From Candidatus Zhuqueibacterota bacterium (GTDB lineage Bacteria; Zhuqueibacterota; Zhuqueibacteria; Residuimicrobiales; Krinioviventaceae): a DNA stretch of 56,743 bases. A program made the position numbers and the translations under genes. Numbering within the stretch: the first letter of the stretch is position 1; every line of letters begins with the position of its first letter. The stretch spans positions 1-56,743 of the forward strand of contig JAFGSB010000032.1 in the NCBI GenBank assembly GCA_016934825.1, read 5' to 3'. The notes under the pieces are model-generated. The model saw only the letters and a program-made list of their open reading frames with translations, did no database searches and was not told the DNA's origin. Positions 34,490 through 43,709 of the stretch are shown here, one piece after another.

Positions 34490-36007
34490 GTGCGGACAGA
34501 AAAAGGTTTTGACAACGAAAAGTACCTGCAGGAACAAACAACCGCCATCCTGGAAAGGGTCGACCGTTTTAATCACAAGCTATATCTCGAATTCGGGGGC
34601 AAACTGTTATTCGATTATCATGCGGCGCGGGTCCTGCCCGGATTCGACCCGAACGTCAAGATGCGACTGCTGCAAAAGCTGAAAGATAAAATCGACGTCA
34701 TTCTCTGCATCTATGCGGGAGATATCGAAAGGAAAAAAGTCCGGGCGGATTTCGGCATTACCTATGACTCGGACGCCCTGAAAACCATCGATGATTTTAA
34801 GGAATGGGACATTCAAATCAAAGCAGTGGTCATCACAAGGTATGAAAACCAGCCGTCCGCCAAAGCGTTCAAAAACAAGCTCGAGCGGCGCGGGATCCGG
34901 GTTTATACGCATAAATTCACCAAGGGTTATCCCACGGATATTGACGTCATCGTCAGCGACGAGGGGTACGGCGCAAATGAATATATCAAAACGGGCAACC
35001 CGATCGTTATCGTAACCGGACCGGGTCCCGGCAGCGGCAAGCTGGCCACCTGTTTGTCCCAGCTTTATCACGAATACCGAAAAGGCATTAAAGCCGGGTA
35101 CGCGAAATTCGAGACTTTTCCGATCTGGAGCCTGCCCCTGAACCACAAAGTCAATGTCGCCTACGAGGCGGCGACCGTCGACCTGAAAGATGTTAACATG
35201 ATCGACCATTTTCATCTGGAAGCCTATAATGTCAAAACCGTTAACTATAACCGTGATATTGAAGCGTTCCCCCTGCTGAGAAGAATTATCAGAAAAATTA
35301 CCGGGGAAGAATCTTTCTACAAGTCCCCGACGGATATGGGGGTCAACCGCGCCGGTTTCGGGATCATCAACGATGATATCGTACAGCGGGCCGCCCACCA
35401 GGAGATCATCAGGCGGTATTTCAGGTGCGCGTGCGAATACGCCATGGGATTTATCGACCGCGATATCCTCGAACGGGCCGAACTGATCATGCGGAATATC
35501 GGCGCAAAGGTGGAGGACAGGAACGTCGTTTTGCCGGCAAGAAAAGCGGCGGCCAATGCGCAGAAAAATAACAAAGGCCATGACGGGATCTATTGCGGCG
35601 CGGCAATTGAACTCCATGACGGAACCGTTATCACGGGCGAGAATTCCGAGCTTATGCACGCCGCGTCATGTCTTGTTTTAAACGCGACCAAGCATCTGGC
35701 TGGCCTGCCGAAAGACTTGCATTTATTGCCCAGGAATATAACGGATTCTTTAACCTTTTTAAAAAAAGATATATTAAAAGGCAACAAGATCAGCCTGGAC
35801 CTGGACGAAACATTGATCGCGCTGAGTATCAGCGCCATATCGAATCCGGCCGCACAGATGGCCTTGTCCCATTTGGAAGAAATGCGGGGCTGCGAAGTGC
35901 ACATGACCCATATTCCGACGCCCGGCGATGAAGCCGGTCTGCGGAAACTGGGCGTTAATTTGACATCCGATCCCGATTTTTCATCCAAGAGCCTGTTTAT
36001 AAATTGA
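34490..36007 (+). CDS. DUF1846 domain protein
   Basis: 505 residues, the usual length of the DUF1846 family, which is of unknown function. Conserved parts seen: KLLFDYHAARVLPGFDPN near the N-terminus, IVTGPGPGSGKLATCLSQLYHE (phosphate-loop-like) near 180, FETFPIWSLPLNHKVNVAYEAAT, and SPTDMGVNRAGFGI. The start is GTG with GAGGAG upstream. Monocistronic, preceded by the hairpin-repeat region. A 350-codon frame on the opposite strand is a shadow. Confidence 0.9.
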   Translation: MRTEKGFDNEKYLQEQTTAILERVDRFNHKLYLEFGGKLLFDYHAARVLPGFDPNVKMRLLQKLKDKIDVILCIYAGDIERKKVRADFGITYDSDALKTIDDFKEWDIQIKAVVITRYENQPSAKAFKNKLERRGIRVYTHKFTKGYPTDIDVIVSDEGYGANEYIKTGNPIVIVTGPGPGSGKLATCLSQLYHEYRKGIKAGYAKFETFPIWSLPLNHKVNVAYEAATVDLKDVNMIDHFHLEAYNVKTVNYNRDIEAFPLLRRIIRKITGEESFYKSPTDMGVNRAGFGIINDDIVQRAAHQEIIRRYFRCACEYAMGFIDRDILERAELIMRNIGAKVEDRNVVLPARKAAANAQKNNKGHDGIYCGAAIELHDGTVITGENSELMHAASCLVLNATKHLAGLPKDLHLLPRNITDSLTFLKKDILKGNKISLDLDETLIALSISAISNPAAQMALSHLEEMRGCEVHMTHIPTPGDEAGLRKLGVNLTSDPDFSSKSLFIN

Positions 36008-36128
36008 ATTTTTTGGTTAAACTTACAAATGACTTGTCAATACCAGATACCCCAAACCCATAAGGGTCTTAATTGCGGTCACCCGGTTCGGTTTAATTTT
36101 AAACATTTCATAAACAAATAGGATAAAA

Positions 36129-36821
36129 ATGAAAAAACTCTTTTTCCTGTTTTTTGTATTCTGGATGGCTTTAACCCTGATCGCGGGACACTTTCGTGCA
36201 GAAGATTCAGAGCAAACCAAAGTCCGGGCCGACAATACTGTCAAATCCGATTCTATTTATATACAAATTTTTATGTCGCATTTGCGGGAGCATTTTGATG
36301 ACCTGCACGATGTGATCATGCGTTTTCACCACCAGGACCCGGCGATTAAGGGGCTCATCACTCTTGACATGCTGTGGCAGGACAATAAATTGATCTCCTG
36401 CGCCGTGGAATCAAACGACACCGGCAGCGAAGCCCTGGCTTCCGGACTGATCGAAAAATTAAAAGCCTGGGAAATCGACGGTCTGGACGGCCCGTTTACA
36501 ACGGTTTTACCCCTCTGCGTCCGGATCGTCGGCAGCGATGAACCGGATTTCCCAAACCTGGCCATCCTGACGGGATTTGCAGGGGATAAATCGGGCAACC
36601 CGGTCCGGAACGCGGTGATTGTTTTACGATCGCTGTCTGACCCCGAGATAAAAGTCCCGTACGCGCGGACAAATTCCGAGGGAATTTTCATCAGGACGCT
36701 CATACCGCCCGGCAAATATCAATTGTTATGTGTCCCGGTAAAAGGGGACACTATGTCAATCGGTCATCTCACGTTCATAAAAGGTGAGCACAAAAAAGAA
36801 CATGTGGTTATCGACAATTAA
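36129..36821 (+). CDS. Secreted AgmX/PglI-like protein with regulatory-like beta-sandwich
   Basis: 230 residues. Signal peptide (about 1-24). Residues about 45-135 resemble the AgmX/PglI C-terminal domain found in gliding-motility and secretion-related proteins: H.....V...H..DPAIKG.I.L...W....L.SC.VES...GSEALA...IEKLKAWEI. Residues about 140-230 resemble a carboxypeptidase-regulatory-like sandwich (GFAGDKSGNPVRNAVIVL...TNSEGIFI...IPPGKYQL). Role unknown. AGGA precedes the ATG. The nucleoside hydrolase gene follows after 27 bases. Confidence 0.65.
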   Translation: MKKLFFLFFVFWMALTLIAGHFRAEDSEQTKVRADNTVKSDSIYIQIFMSHLREHFDDLHDVIMRFHHQDPAIKGLITLDMLWQDNKLISCAVESNDTGSEALASGLIEKLKAWEIDGLDGPFTTVLPLCVRIVGSDEPDFPNLAILTGFAGDKSGNPVRNAVIVLRSLSDPEIKVPYARTNSEGIFIRTLIPPGKYQLLCVPVKGDTMSIGHLTFIKGEHKKEHVVIDN

Positions 36822-36848
36822 GTCGATGTGACAGGAAAGGAGCAAAAA

Positions 36849-37892
36849 TTGTTGCGGCTACACCTGATTTTGACTATTGCACTGACGGGATTGTTATTCG
36901 TCCCGCATAATAACACAATCGCCCAAAACACCCCGGTAAAAATTATCCTCGATACGGACCTCGGGCCGGATTCCGACGACGCGGGCGCCCTGGCGGTGCT
37001 GCACGCCCTGGCAAACAAAAATGAAGCCGAAATACTCGGCGTGGTCTGCGGCACGACGAACCCGTGGTGCGCCCCCTGCGCCGATGCCGTCAATACGTAT
37101 TATAACAGACCTGAAATACCTGTCGGCACGTTGAAAGGCCCCGGGTCCGCGGGAGGCAGCGAAGAGTGGTACGGCGATTCTTTCAACGGCTATATTGCCG
37201 GGCATTTCCCCAACCGGATCAGACACGGCGAGTATGCAGAAGATGCGGCGCATCTTTACCGGAGATTGCTGTCAACACAGCAGGACAGCAGCGTCGTGAT
37301 CGTCGTCACCGGTTCGCTGACCAATCTGAAAAATCTGTTAAAGTCTCATCCCGATTCACTTTGTTCCCTGCCGGGTTTGGCGCTCGTAAAAAACAAAGTC
37401 AAATCCCTGTCCGTCATGGGCGGCCGTTACCCTCAGGGTCAGGAATCCAATTTCTGCGTCGACGCCGAAGCGACAAAATTCGTCGTCTCCGAATGGCCGA
37501 CGCCGGTGATGTTCAGCGGATACGAGATCGGCGAGGAGATCCTGACCGGGCCGCGGTTAACACTCGAAACCCAGGAATCCAATCCGGTGACCGCCGCGTA
37601 TCACTTGTGGGATTTACAGTTTGCGAGACGTTTCGAAAAGGATTTTGATCCCGAATCCGGTATCTGGCCGCACAGCAGTTATGACCAGACCGCCGTTCTG
37701 TACGCGGTAAGAGGTCTGAAAAATTACTGGAAAGCGGAAACGACAGGATATAATTTTATTCACGAGGACGGCTCGAACGAGTGGCGGGCCGAACCGGACA
37801 AAAACCACGCCTATCTGATCGAACTTTTACCAAGAGAAGAACTCGCGAATATCATTGAAGACCTGATGGTTGCCTTGCCCAAAGGAAAATAA
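36849..37892 (+). CDS. Exported inosine/uridine-preferring nucleoside hydrolase-like protein
   Basis: 347 residues. Start TTG 36849 is chosen because AGGAAAGGAG ends 6 bases before it and it begins directly at a signal peptide (LRLHLILTIALTGLLFV); a GTG seven codons upstream is possible. The N-terminal IILDTDLGPDSDDAGAL is the DxDxxxDD calcium-binding motif of nucleoside hydrolases, and VVIVVTGSLTNLKNLL and FCVDAEATKFVV are further family blocks. It would cleave the N-glycosidic bond of nucleosides in the periplasm. Such exported members often occur with sugar-degradation genes, as here. Confidence 0.85.
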   Translation: MLRLHLILTIALTGLLFVPHNNTIAQNTPVKIILDTDLGPDSDDAGALAVLHALANKNEAEILGVVCGTTNPWCAPCADAVNTYYNRPEIPVGTLKGPGSAGGSEEWYGDSFNGYIAGHFPNRIRHGEYAEDAAHLYRRLLSTQQDSSVVIVVTGSLTNLKNLLKSHPDSLCSLPGLALVKNKVKSLSVMGGRYPQGQESNFCVDAEATKFVVSEWPTPVMFSGYEIGEEILTGPRLTLETQESNPVTAAYHLWDLQFARRFEKDFDPESGIWPHSSYDQTAVLYAVRGLKNYWKAETTGYNFIHEDGSNEWRAEPDKNHAYLIELLPREELANIIEDLMVALPKGK

Positions 37893-37956
37893 AAGTTGCC
37901 ATGTTTACAAATTTATTGTATCATACAAAAACGGTTAATCAAACGGCAGGTCAAAT

Positions 37957-38607
37957 ATGCTTTTTAAAACAATAGCCACGGGCCAACTCTTTCCCGGTTT
38001 ATATACGGTTAACTGCAGGTACGTTAATTTTTACATCTATACGGATAAAGATTTTATTTTCTGCTTTGACGCCGGAACCGGACAGCGGAGAATTAAAAAA
38101 GAGCTGAAAAAAATCAACATCTCCCCGGAACAGGTCACCCATGTGTTTCTCACCCACAGCGACAAGGACCATGTCGACGGTTTAAAATTGTTTACCAACG
38201 CGCGGGTTTATATGTCAAAACCGGAAATAGCGCTGACAGAGGGAAAAATAAAACGGTCACCTTTTGCCAGGAACGTTATTAAAAATTTTAAATGCCGGAC
38301 TCTGAACGACGGCGAAACCATAACCATTGGGACAACAAAAATACAAGCAATCAGCACCCCGGGACATACGCCCGGGTCCATGTCATATTTACTGAACGAT
38401 CACATACTTTTTATTGGAGATTGCTTTCATATCGAAAAGAATACGGCGACGACGGGTAAAAATTTTCTAAATATGGATATGGAGCGTCAGCAGGAATCCA
38501 TCAAAAAATTAGCACAATTAAAAGACATAAAAATTGTTTGTACCGGGCATACCGGGACAAGCGAGTATTTTGATTCGATTATGGAAAAGTGGCAGTTCAA
38601 ACAATAA
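37957..38607 (+). CDS. Metallo-beta-lactamase-fold hydrolase
   Basis: 216 residues. The metal motif is HSDKDH (HxDxDH, with Asp in place of the usual second His). Further ligands are His in STPGHTPGSMSY, Asp in LFIGDCF and His in CTGHTG. No signal peptide is seen, so it is probably cytoplasmic. The substrate is unknown; glyoxalase II-like and lactonase-like enzymes share this pattern. GCAGGT precedes the ATG. Confidence 0.82.
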   Translation: MLFKTIATGQLFPGLYTVNCRYVNFYIYTDKDFIFCFDAGTGQRRIKKELKKINISPEQVTHVFLTHSDKDHVDGLKLFTNARVYMSKPEIALTEGKIKRSPFARNVIKNFKCRTLNDGETITIGTTKIQAISTPGHTPGSMSYLLNDHILFIGDCFHIEKNTATTGKNFLNMDMERQQESIKKLAQLKDIKIVCTGHTGTSEYFDSIMEKWQFKQ

Positions 38608-38664
38608 AATGTATCAGTCTCGGAATGAGATGAGGACACTGCCATTTTAAAAGGAGAGCCAACA

Positions 38665-40074
38665 ATGAAAAAAATACATCTGTTACTGGTTTTCGCCCTT
38701 GTAATGCTGATCGGCAGTTGTCAAAAAATAGAAACCGGGGAAAAGTCTGTCCTCAACACCGTCGCCGACAAACCGCCCATGGGCTGGAACAGCTTTAATT
38801 CGTATGACTGCGCCATAAATGAACAGCAGTTTAAAGTGGTAGTAGACTGGCTGGCGGACAATCTGCTTGAGTACGGCTGGGAGTACGCGGTCATCGATTA
38901 TATCTGGTGGCACCCGGAACCGGGCAACTGGGACACGCCGAGACGTTTCGGGCATCCCAATATCCGCTACAAAGAGGACGGCGCGCCGTTATTTCCCGAA
39001 TATACCACAATGGATGAATACGGCCGTCTGCTTCCCGCGGTGGAGCGGTTCCCGTCCGCGGTAAACGGACAGGGATTCAAACCCATCGCCGATTATGTGC
39101 ACGGCAAGGGCATGAAATTCGGCATCCACATCATGCGCGGCATTCACCGGGTCGCGGCATATAACGATACGCCGATCTTAGACAGCGAGTACAGCGCCAA
39201 AGATATAGCCGAACCATGGGACACCTGCTCCTGGTGCAATCACATGTACGGCGTGGACGCCGCCAAACCGGGCGCGCAGGAATATTACAATTCGTTGTTC
39301 AAACTTTACGCCGAATGGGGTGTGGATTATATCAAAGCCGATGATATACTGGCGCCGCCGTATCATGCCGGGGAGATCGAATTAATCCATAACGCCATCG
39401 AACAGTGCGGCCGGCCCATGGTGCTCAGCCTGTCTCCCGGCGAAGCGCCGTTGTCGCGTGCAAAACATCTCGTCAACCAGGCCAATATGTGGCGGATCTC
39501 GGCGGATTTCTGGGACGAATGGGGAAAGCTGCTGCACTTGTTTGATCTGCTGAACTCCTGGTCGCCCTGGATTCAACCCCATCACTGGCCGGACGCGGAC
39601 ATGCTGCCCATCGGCCATATTTCCCTCGGCGGTAGGCCGCACGGCCCCGACCGGATGTCTATGTTCACCTGGCCGGAGCATTACACGCTGATGACGCTGT
39701 GGTGTATCGCCCGCTCGCCGCTGATGTGGGGCGGCGACCCGATGACCTCATCCGAAAAAAGTATTGATTTTCTGCGCAACAAAGAGGTCCTCGAAGTGAA
39801 CCGGAACAGCATTAACAACCGGCAAATAGTCCGCAGAGATCAACACGTCGTCTGGGCGGCCGATATCACTGAAAGTAATGAAATGTATATCGCGCTGTTC
39901 AACCTGGCGGACGAACCGCAGACCGTCTCTTTTGATTTCGAATACGAGCACCTGCGCGGCAAATACACGGTTCGGGACCTGTGGGCGCAAAAGAATGCGG
40001 GTATATTCGAAAAAGAATTTTCCACACAACTGGACCCGCACGGCGCGGGACTTTACCGGTTGATCCCGCAATAA
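38665..40074 (+). CDS. Glycoside hydrolase family 27 lipoprotein, alpha-galactosidase-like
   Basis: 469 residues. Signal peptide with lipobox LIGSC. The N-terminal PPMGWNSFNSYDC is the GH27/alpha-galactosidase signature. VDYIKADDI holds the nucleophile Asp (KxD), WRISADFWD the acid/base Asp region, and WCIARSPLMWGGDP is a late conserved block. The C-terminal 80 residues are a beta-sandwich. It likely removes alpha-linked galactose or a related sugar outside the inner membrane. AAAGGAGA precedes the ATG. Confidence 0.85.
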   Translation: MKKIHLLLVFALVMLIGSCQKIETGEKSVLNTVADKPPMGWNSFNSYDCAINEQQFKVVVDWLADNLLEYGWEYAVIDYIWWHPEPGNWDTPRRFGHPNIRYKEDGAPLFPEYTTMDEYGRLLPAVERFPSAVNGQGFKPIADYVHGKGMKFGIHIMRGIHRVAAYNDTPILDSEYSAKDIAEPWDTCSWCNHMYGVDAAKPGAQEYYNSLFKLYAEWGVDYIKADDILAPPYHAGEIELIHNAIEQCGRPMVLSLSPGEAPLSRAKHLVNQANMWRISADFWDEWGKLLHLFDLLNSWSPWIQPHHWPDADMLPIGHISLGGRPHGPDRMSMFTWPEHYTLMTLWCIARSPLMWGGDPMTSSEKSIDFLRNKEVLEVNRNSINNRQIVRRDQHVVWAADITESNEMYIALFNLADEPQTVSFDFEYEHLRGKYTVRDLWAQKNAGIFEKEFSTQLDPHGAGLYRLIPQ

Positions 40075-40137
40075 GTTTTTTCGGTATTGAATAAAACAAC
40101 AAAGTAATTGCCCGGATTAAAATGTCTAATTCAATTT

Positions 40138-40300
40138 AACGCAGAGTCCGGCCAATAAATACTTTTTTGTAAACAAATTCTTTTAATTGATGTAGGTTTA
40201 GATAAATTTATCTCTGCGCGCCCGGCGCCTCGGCGTTGAATGAAAATTTAATAATATTTTGTGATTTTTTTAACGCAGAGGTCGCGACGGACGCAGAGTC
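40138..40300. repeat. CGCAGAG-type interspersed repeats, inverted pair
   Basis: CTCTGCG...CGCCTCGGCGTTGAA (40211-40240) and its imperfect inverse TTAACGCAGAGGTCGCG...ACGCAGAG (40270-40300) face each other across 29 AT-rich bases. A fragment AACGCAGAG lies at 40138. The pair sits between convergent genes and may also act as a terminator. Confidence 0.6.
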
Positions 40301-40349
40301 AGAACCGGGTGACTTTTTCAATCATAAAAAATCTCTCGGTTTTTAATTT

Positions 40350-43300
40350 CTATTTCAACTCTTCAATTCTGATATTCCTGTACTCGATCCTGGTGCTGTG
40401 GTTCTGCAACCCGATGTAGCCTTTTCTGTTTTTGAGACCCGGATGTTCGTTTTCCAGATCCATATGGTCTATCAGATTGGCGTTAATGATCTCGTGATCG
40501 TTCAGATTCACCGTGACATTCGGTCCGTCGCACACAATTACCATTTTTTGCCACTCGTTCGCCGGTTTGCTGAACCGACCCGACGGCGCCACCACACCGT
40601 AAATACTGCCGGTGTACTGCCATTTATTCAGTTTTGCATACATTTCAGCGTAATCGTCCAGCACCTGGATCTCCATGCCGGTATAGGCGGGATCGCCTTG
40701 CCGCGGGGCGCGGATGAACACGCCGCTGTTGCCATCCGGCGGCACCCGGAATTCAAGTTCCAGTTTGAAATTGCCATATTCTTTATCCGTGGATATCCAG
40801 CCGCCCCCGCCCCCGTTGGTATATAAAATACCGTTCTCCACTTTCCAACTGTCCGGTTTATTGCCGATAACCTGCCAGCCGGTCAGGTCTACTCCGTTAA
40901 ACAGGGCGCCTGAGAATGCCGGTTCCGTGTCCGGCAGTTCCCTGATATAAATATTTCTGAAATACAACGGCGAACTGTGCGCCTGCAGTTCGATCTGCCC
41001 GGCGGGATAGATGGGTTTGTCCCGCTCCCAGTAGTTTTCCAGGATGACATTGTCCACTACCAGCATGTCGTTCAGCCAGACGGTGACCCGTTCTCCGCTC
41101 ATAATGATGTGGAACGTGTTCCACTGCCCAACCGGGTTATCCGCTTTAACTATCGGTTTGCCCGGGTTATTTTTATTGTTATACAGTCCGCCCGAACCTT
41201 CCGGCCACAACTCGGGGTCCCATATCTGCACCTGCGGGCTGCCGCGCAGATACAAACCGCTGTCGCCTGCCTTTTCGATTTTCCAGTCCACCCACATCTC
41301 AAAATTGGCGTAATCCTTCACGGTGCAGAGGCTCGCTCCGTGACCGTCAAAATACAGTTCGCCGTCCACAACATGCCAGTGCGCACGCATAATGCTGTCC
41401 GCTTTGGCCTGTTCGCGAGCCAGTTCTTCCGGGCTTATGTGCGCGCGCTTCACCGGGTCCGCCACCAGGCCCTTCCAGCCGCTCAGGTCTTTGCCGTTAA
41501 AAAGTTTGGTAAAGCCCTGCCGGTCCCTGTCCTCCCGTTCCGTTATGACCGGCGTTGAATCGAGTTTGGCCAGCAGTCTGTCATCGGCGCCGGCCCGGAT
41601 CATCGCCAGGACCGCCTGTTCCGCGCTCAGATTTTCCCGATGCTCCCTGTCAAAAGCGGCAATTTTCACCGCCGCCAGCGAGGCATCAAAATTGAGGTCG
41701 GTATCGTTTAAAAAAGAGACCGTATATTTCAAAGCTTGCGGTGTTTTAATATTGGCCAGTTGAGAAAGGATCAGTTTTTTTTCCTCGGGACGGACAGCCG
41801 CTTCCATAAACTGTCTGCAAAAGGAAACCGCGCGCGGTTCGCCGATCACGTTTTCACGCAACAGACGCATACCGCCGCGTATGGCCAGTATTTGGACCAT
41901 AGTATCCTTTGTGGTTTTGGCAAGATGCACCAGATCATTTAAAGCGCCCTCATCCGGCCAATCCGTCAGCGCCCGGATTGCCGGGTCTTTCAGTTGTTCG
42001 TTGGTTGTTTCAATTAATACGACTTGTCGCAGCGGATTTCCGCCGATACTTTTAAATATATCCAAAAGTTCGGCTTTCGCTTCAACGGAAGCGCTGTTAT
42101 ACTTTTCTCTTAGCCTTTCAACTGTTGACCTGTTATTGTCACTATTGCGGACAATCGCGACAACCACTTTTTTCGCGGCCCTTTTTTCCGCTCCATTTGC
42201 CTTCAGATAAATATCAATCAAGCGCGGTAATTCGTCCTCTCCCGCTAATGGCGCGAGAGCCTCAAGAGCGGCTGTTCGTACCTTTTCTTCCGAATCGAGC
42301 TGCGTTAACAACAGGGGAACGGAATCCCGCACGTCGCGCTCTTTTAAAATGTCGAGCAAAACAATTTTCGCGTCCGGCGATAATTCCGGCAGTCTTTGTT
42401 GAATGACGGGTATAACAGAATCGTTTGACAGTAAAAGTAATTTCTGTTTTATTGTTGTTCGTTCAATATCCTCTTCCGCTATATTCAGAGTGTTAACCAG
42501 ATCATTTGCCGCAGCATCCCCTAACATTGCGGTAACCGCGCCAATCGCCGCCAGGCGGACAATGGTCGGACCGGATACGAGTTTTTCACGAATAACAGGG
42601 ATCAGGGACTCGGCGTCCTGCCGGCCGAGCATATCTATTATATCGGCCTGCACTTCCGGTTTCGCCGAATTTAAAAGCTGCGTCCATTTTTGATTAAAGG
42701 ACTCTCCCTTAAATTGTTCTCCGAGACGTAACGCCGCGATCCGGGTTTTATTATTTCCGGAGGAAACCTGGGATACAATGCGGTCAAAAGCGCCCTGTCC
42801 TTTTATCTTGACGAGCAGAGTCAAGGCCGCTATTTTATATTGGTCAGAAAAAGGTTCCGCTATTATGTCCAGACAAATTGATTCGCAAGTTGATATATCA
42901 CCCTTTGCCGCCCTGATTTCGGCAAAAGTCAGCCAGGTTTCCGTATAGTTATTATTCTCAATTGCGGCCTGTTTTAATATACTTCCCGCCGGCGGATAAC
43001 CCATTTGGGCCAGCGCGGTTAATGATGCTTCTTTTAACTCCTGATCTTTCACTAATTCCAGAATAGTGTCAGCAGCTTTAACATAACCCGACTCGCCCAG
43101 GGCTTTGATATATGCGCCCTTTTGCAGCGTTGACGCATTATCAAGAGCTTTAAATAAATCCTCCCCGGCTTTCGGTCCGCCGATGGCGACCAGCGCCCGG
43201 GTCGCCGGCTCGTATAATCTTTCGTGGTTTAAAAACCGGCTTATGGCATTTACAGATTCCTCCCCGGCACAATTGTGCAATTGCGAAAGCAAAAAGGCTT

Positions 43301-43676
43301 TTTGTTCATCCGGTAATCCGGTTTGTAAAGCCGAGTGTAATGCCGATATAAGCATTTTTCTCTCAGGGTCGCGGCCCGGTGCGGCAACATAATGAACCAG
43401 ACCGCTTAGGGCATATTGCGAAGTCACATATTCACTTGTATCCCCGGAAGCCAGTCTACCGCAGATATCCAGAATTCCGTTTTGTCCGAAGTCAAGAATG
43501 GTCCGCATCAGCAGAATATGATCCACATTGCTCTGTGCCGGCAGTTGTCCTAACAATTCATGCAGGGACGGCTTATCCCCGGATGCGCCGGTTCGTGTAC
43601 CGGAGTTAAATGTCGCGCAGCCGGTGACTGATAAGACGACAGCCAAAAAAATTATCCGGTTGATATATTTGATCAT
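40350..43676 (-). CDS. Giant lipoprotein: HEAT repeats plus two 3-keto-disaccharide hydrolase (DUF1080) domains
   Basis: 1108 residues. Signal peptide with lipobox VTGC. Residues about 40-700 are HEAT-type helical repeats (for example TAALEALAPLAGEDELPRL, VRLAAIGAVTAML). Residues about 725-915 and 920-1108 are two DUF1080 beta-jelly rolls, each with LFNG.DL.GW....W.V..G.LY...G..L.T...Y.NF...W and SG(L/V)(Y/F)(L/I)R. DUF1080 enzymes hydrolyse or bind 3-keto-glucosides. It follows the oxidoreductase gene by 33 bases, so one transcript is likely. Confidence 0.88.
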   Translation of the reverse strand: MIKYINRIIFLAVVLSVTGCATFNSGTRTGASGDKPSLHELLGQLPAQSNVDHILLMRTILDFGQNGILDICGRLASGDTSEYVTSQYALSGLVHYVAAPGRDPERKMLISALHSALQTGLPDEQKAFLLSQLHNCAGEESVNAISRFLNHERLYEPATRALVAIGGPKAGEDLFKALDNASTLQKGAYIKALGESGYVKAADTILELVKDQELKEASLTALAQMGYPPAGSILKQAAIENNNYTETWLTFAEIRAAKGDISTCESICLDIIAEPFSDQYKIAALTLLVKIKGQGAFDRIVSQVSSGNNKTRIAALRLGEQFKGESFNQKWTQLLNSAKPEVQADIIDMLGRQDAESLIPVIREKLVSGPTIVRLAAIGAVTAMLGDAAANDLVNTLNIAEEDIERTTIKQKLLLLSNDSVIPVIQQRLPELSPDAKIVLLDILKERDVRDSVPLLLTQLDSEEKVRTAALEALAPLAGEDELPRLIDIYLKANGAEKRAAKKVVVAIVRNSDNNRSTVERLREKYNSASVEAKAELLDIFKSIGGNPLRQVVLIETTNEQLKDPAIRALTDWPDEGALNDLVHLAKTTKDTMVQILAIRGGMRLLRENVIGEPRAVSFCRQFMEAAVRPEEKKLILSQLANIKTPQALKYTVSFLNDTDLNFDASLAAVKIAAFDREHRENLSAEQAVLAMIRAGADDRLLAKLDSTPVITEREDRDRQGFTKLFNGKDLSGWKGLVADPVKRAHISPEELAREQAKADSIMRAHWHVVDGELYFDGHGASLCTVKDYANFEMWVDWKIEKAGDSGLYLRGSPQVQIWDPELWPEGSGGLYNNKNNPGKPIVKADNPVGQWNTFHIIMSGERVTVWLNDMLVVDNVILENYWERDKPIYPAGQIELQAHSSPLYFRNIYIRELPDTEPAFSGALFNGVDLTGWQVIGNKPDSWKVENGILYTNGGGGGWISTDKEYGNFKLELEFRVPPDGNSGVFIRAPRQGDPAYTGMEIQVLDDYAEMYAKLNKWQYTGSIYGVVAPSGRFSKPANEWQKMVIVCDGPNVTVNLNDHEIINANLIDHMDLENEHPGLKNRKGYIGLQNHSTRIEYRNIRIEELK

Positions 43677-43709
43677 GTTATTATCCTCATAGATTTCGAT
43701 AAACTACGA

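Noticed and set aside
34607-35659. 350-codon open frame on the minus strand
   Set aside because: Antisense to the well-supported DUF1846 gene, no recognised motif and no ribosome-binding site.
40977-41558. 193-codon plus-strand frame
   Set aside because: Antisense to the DUF1080 domain region of the giant lipoprotein; no family match.
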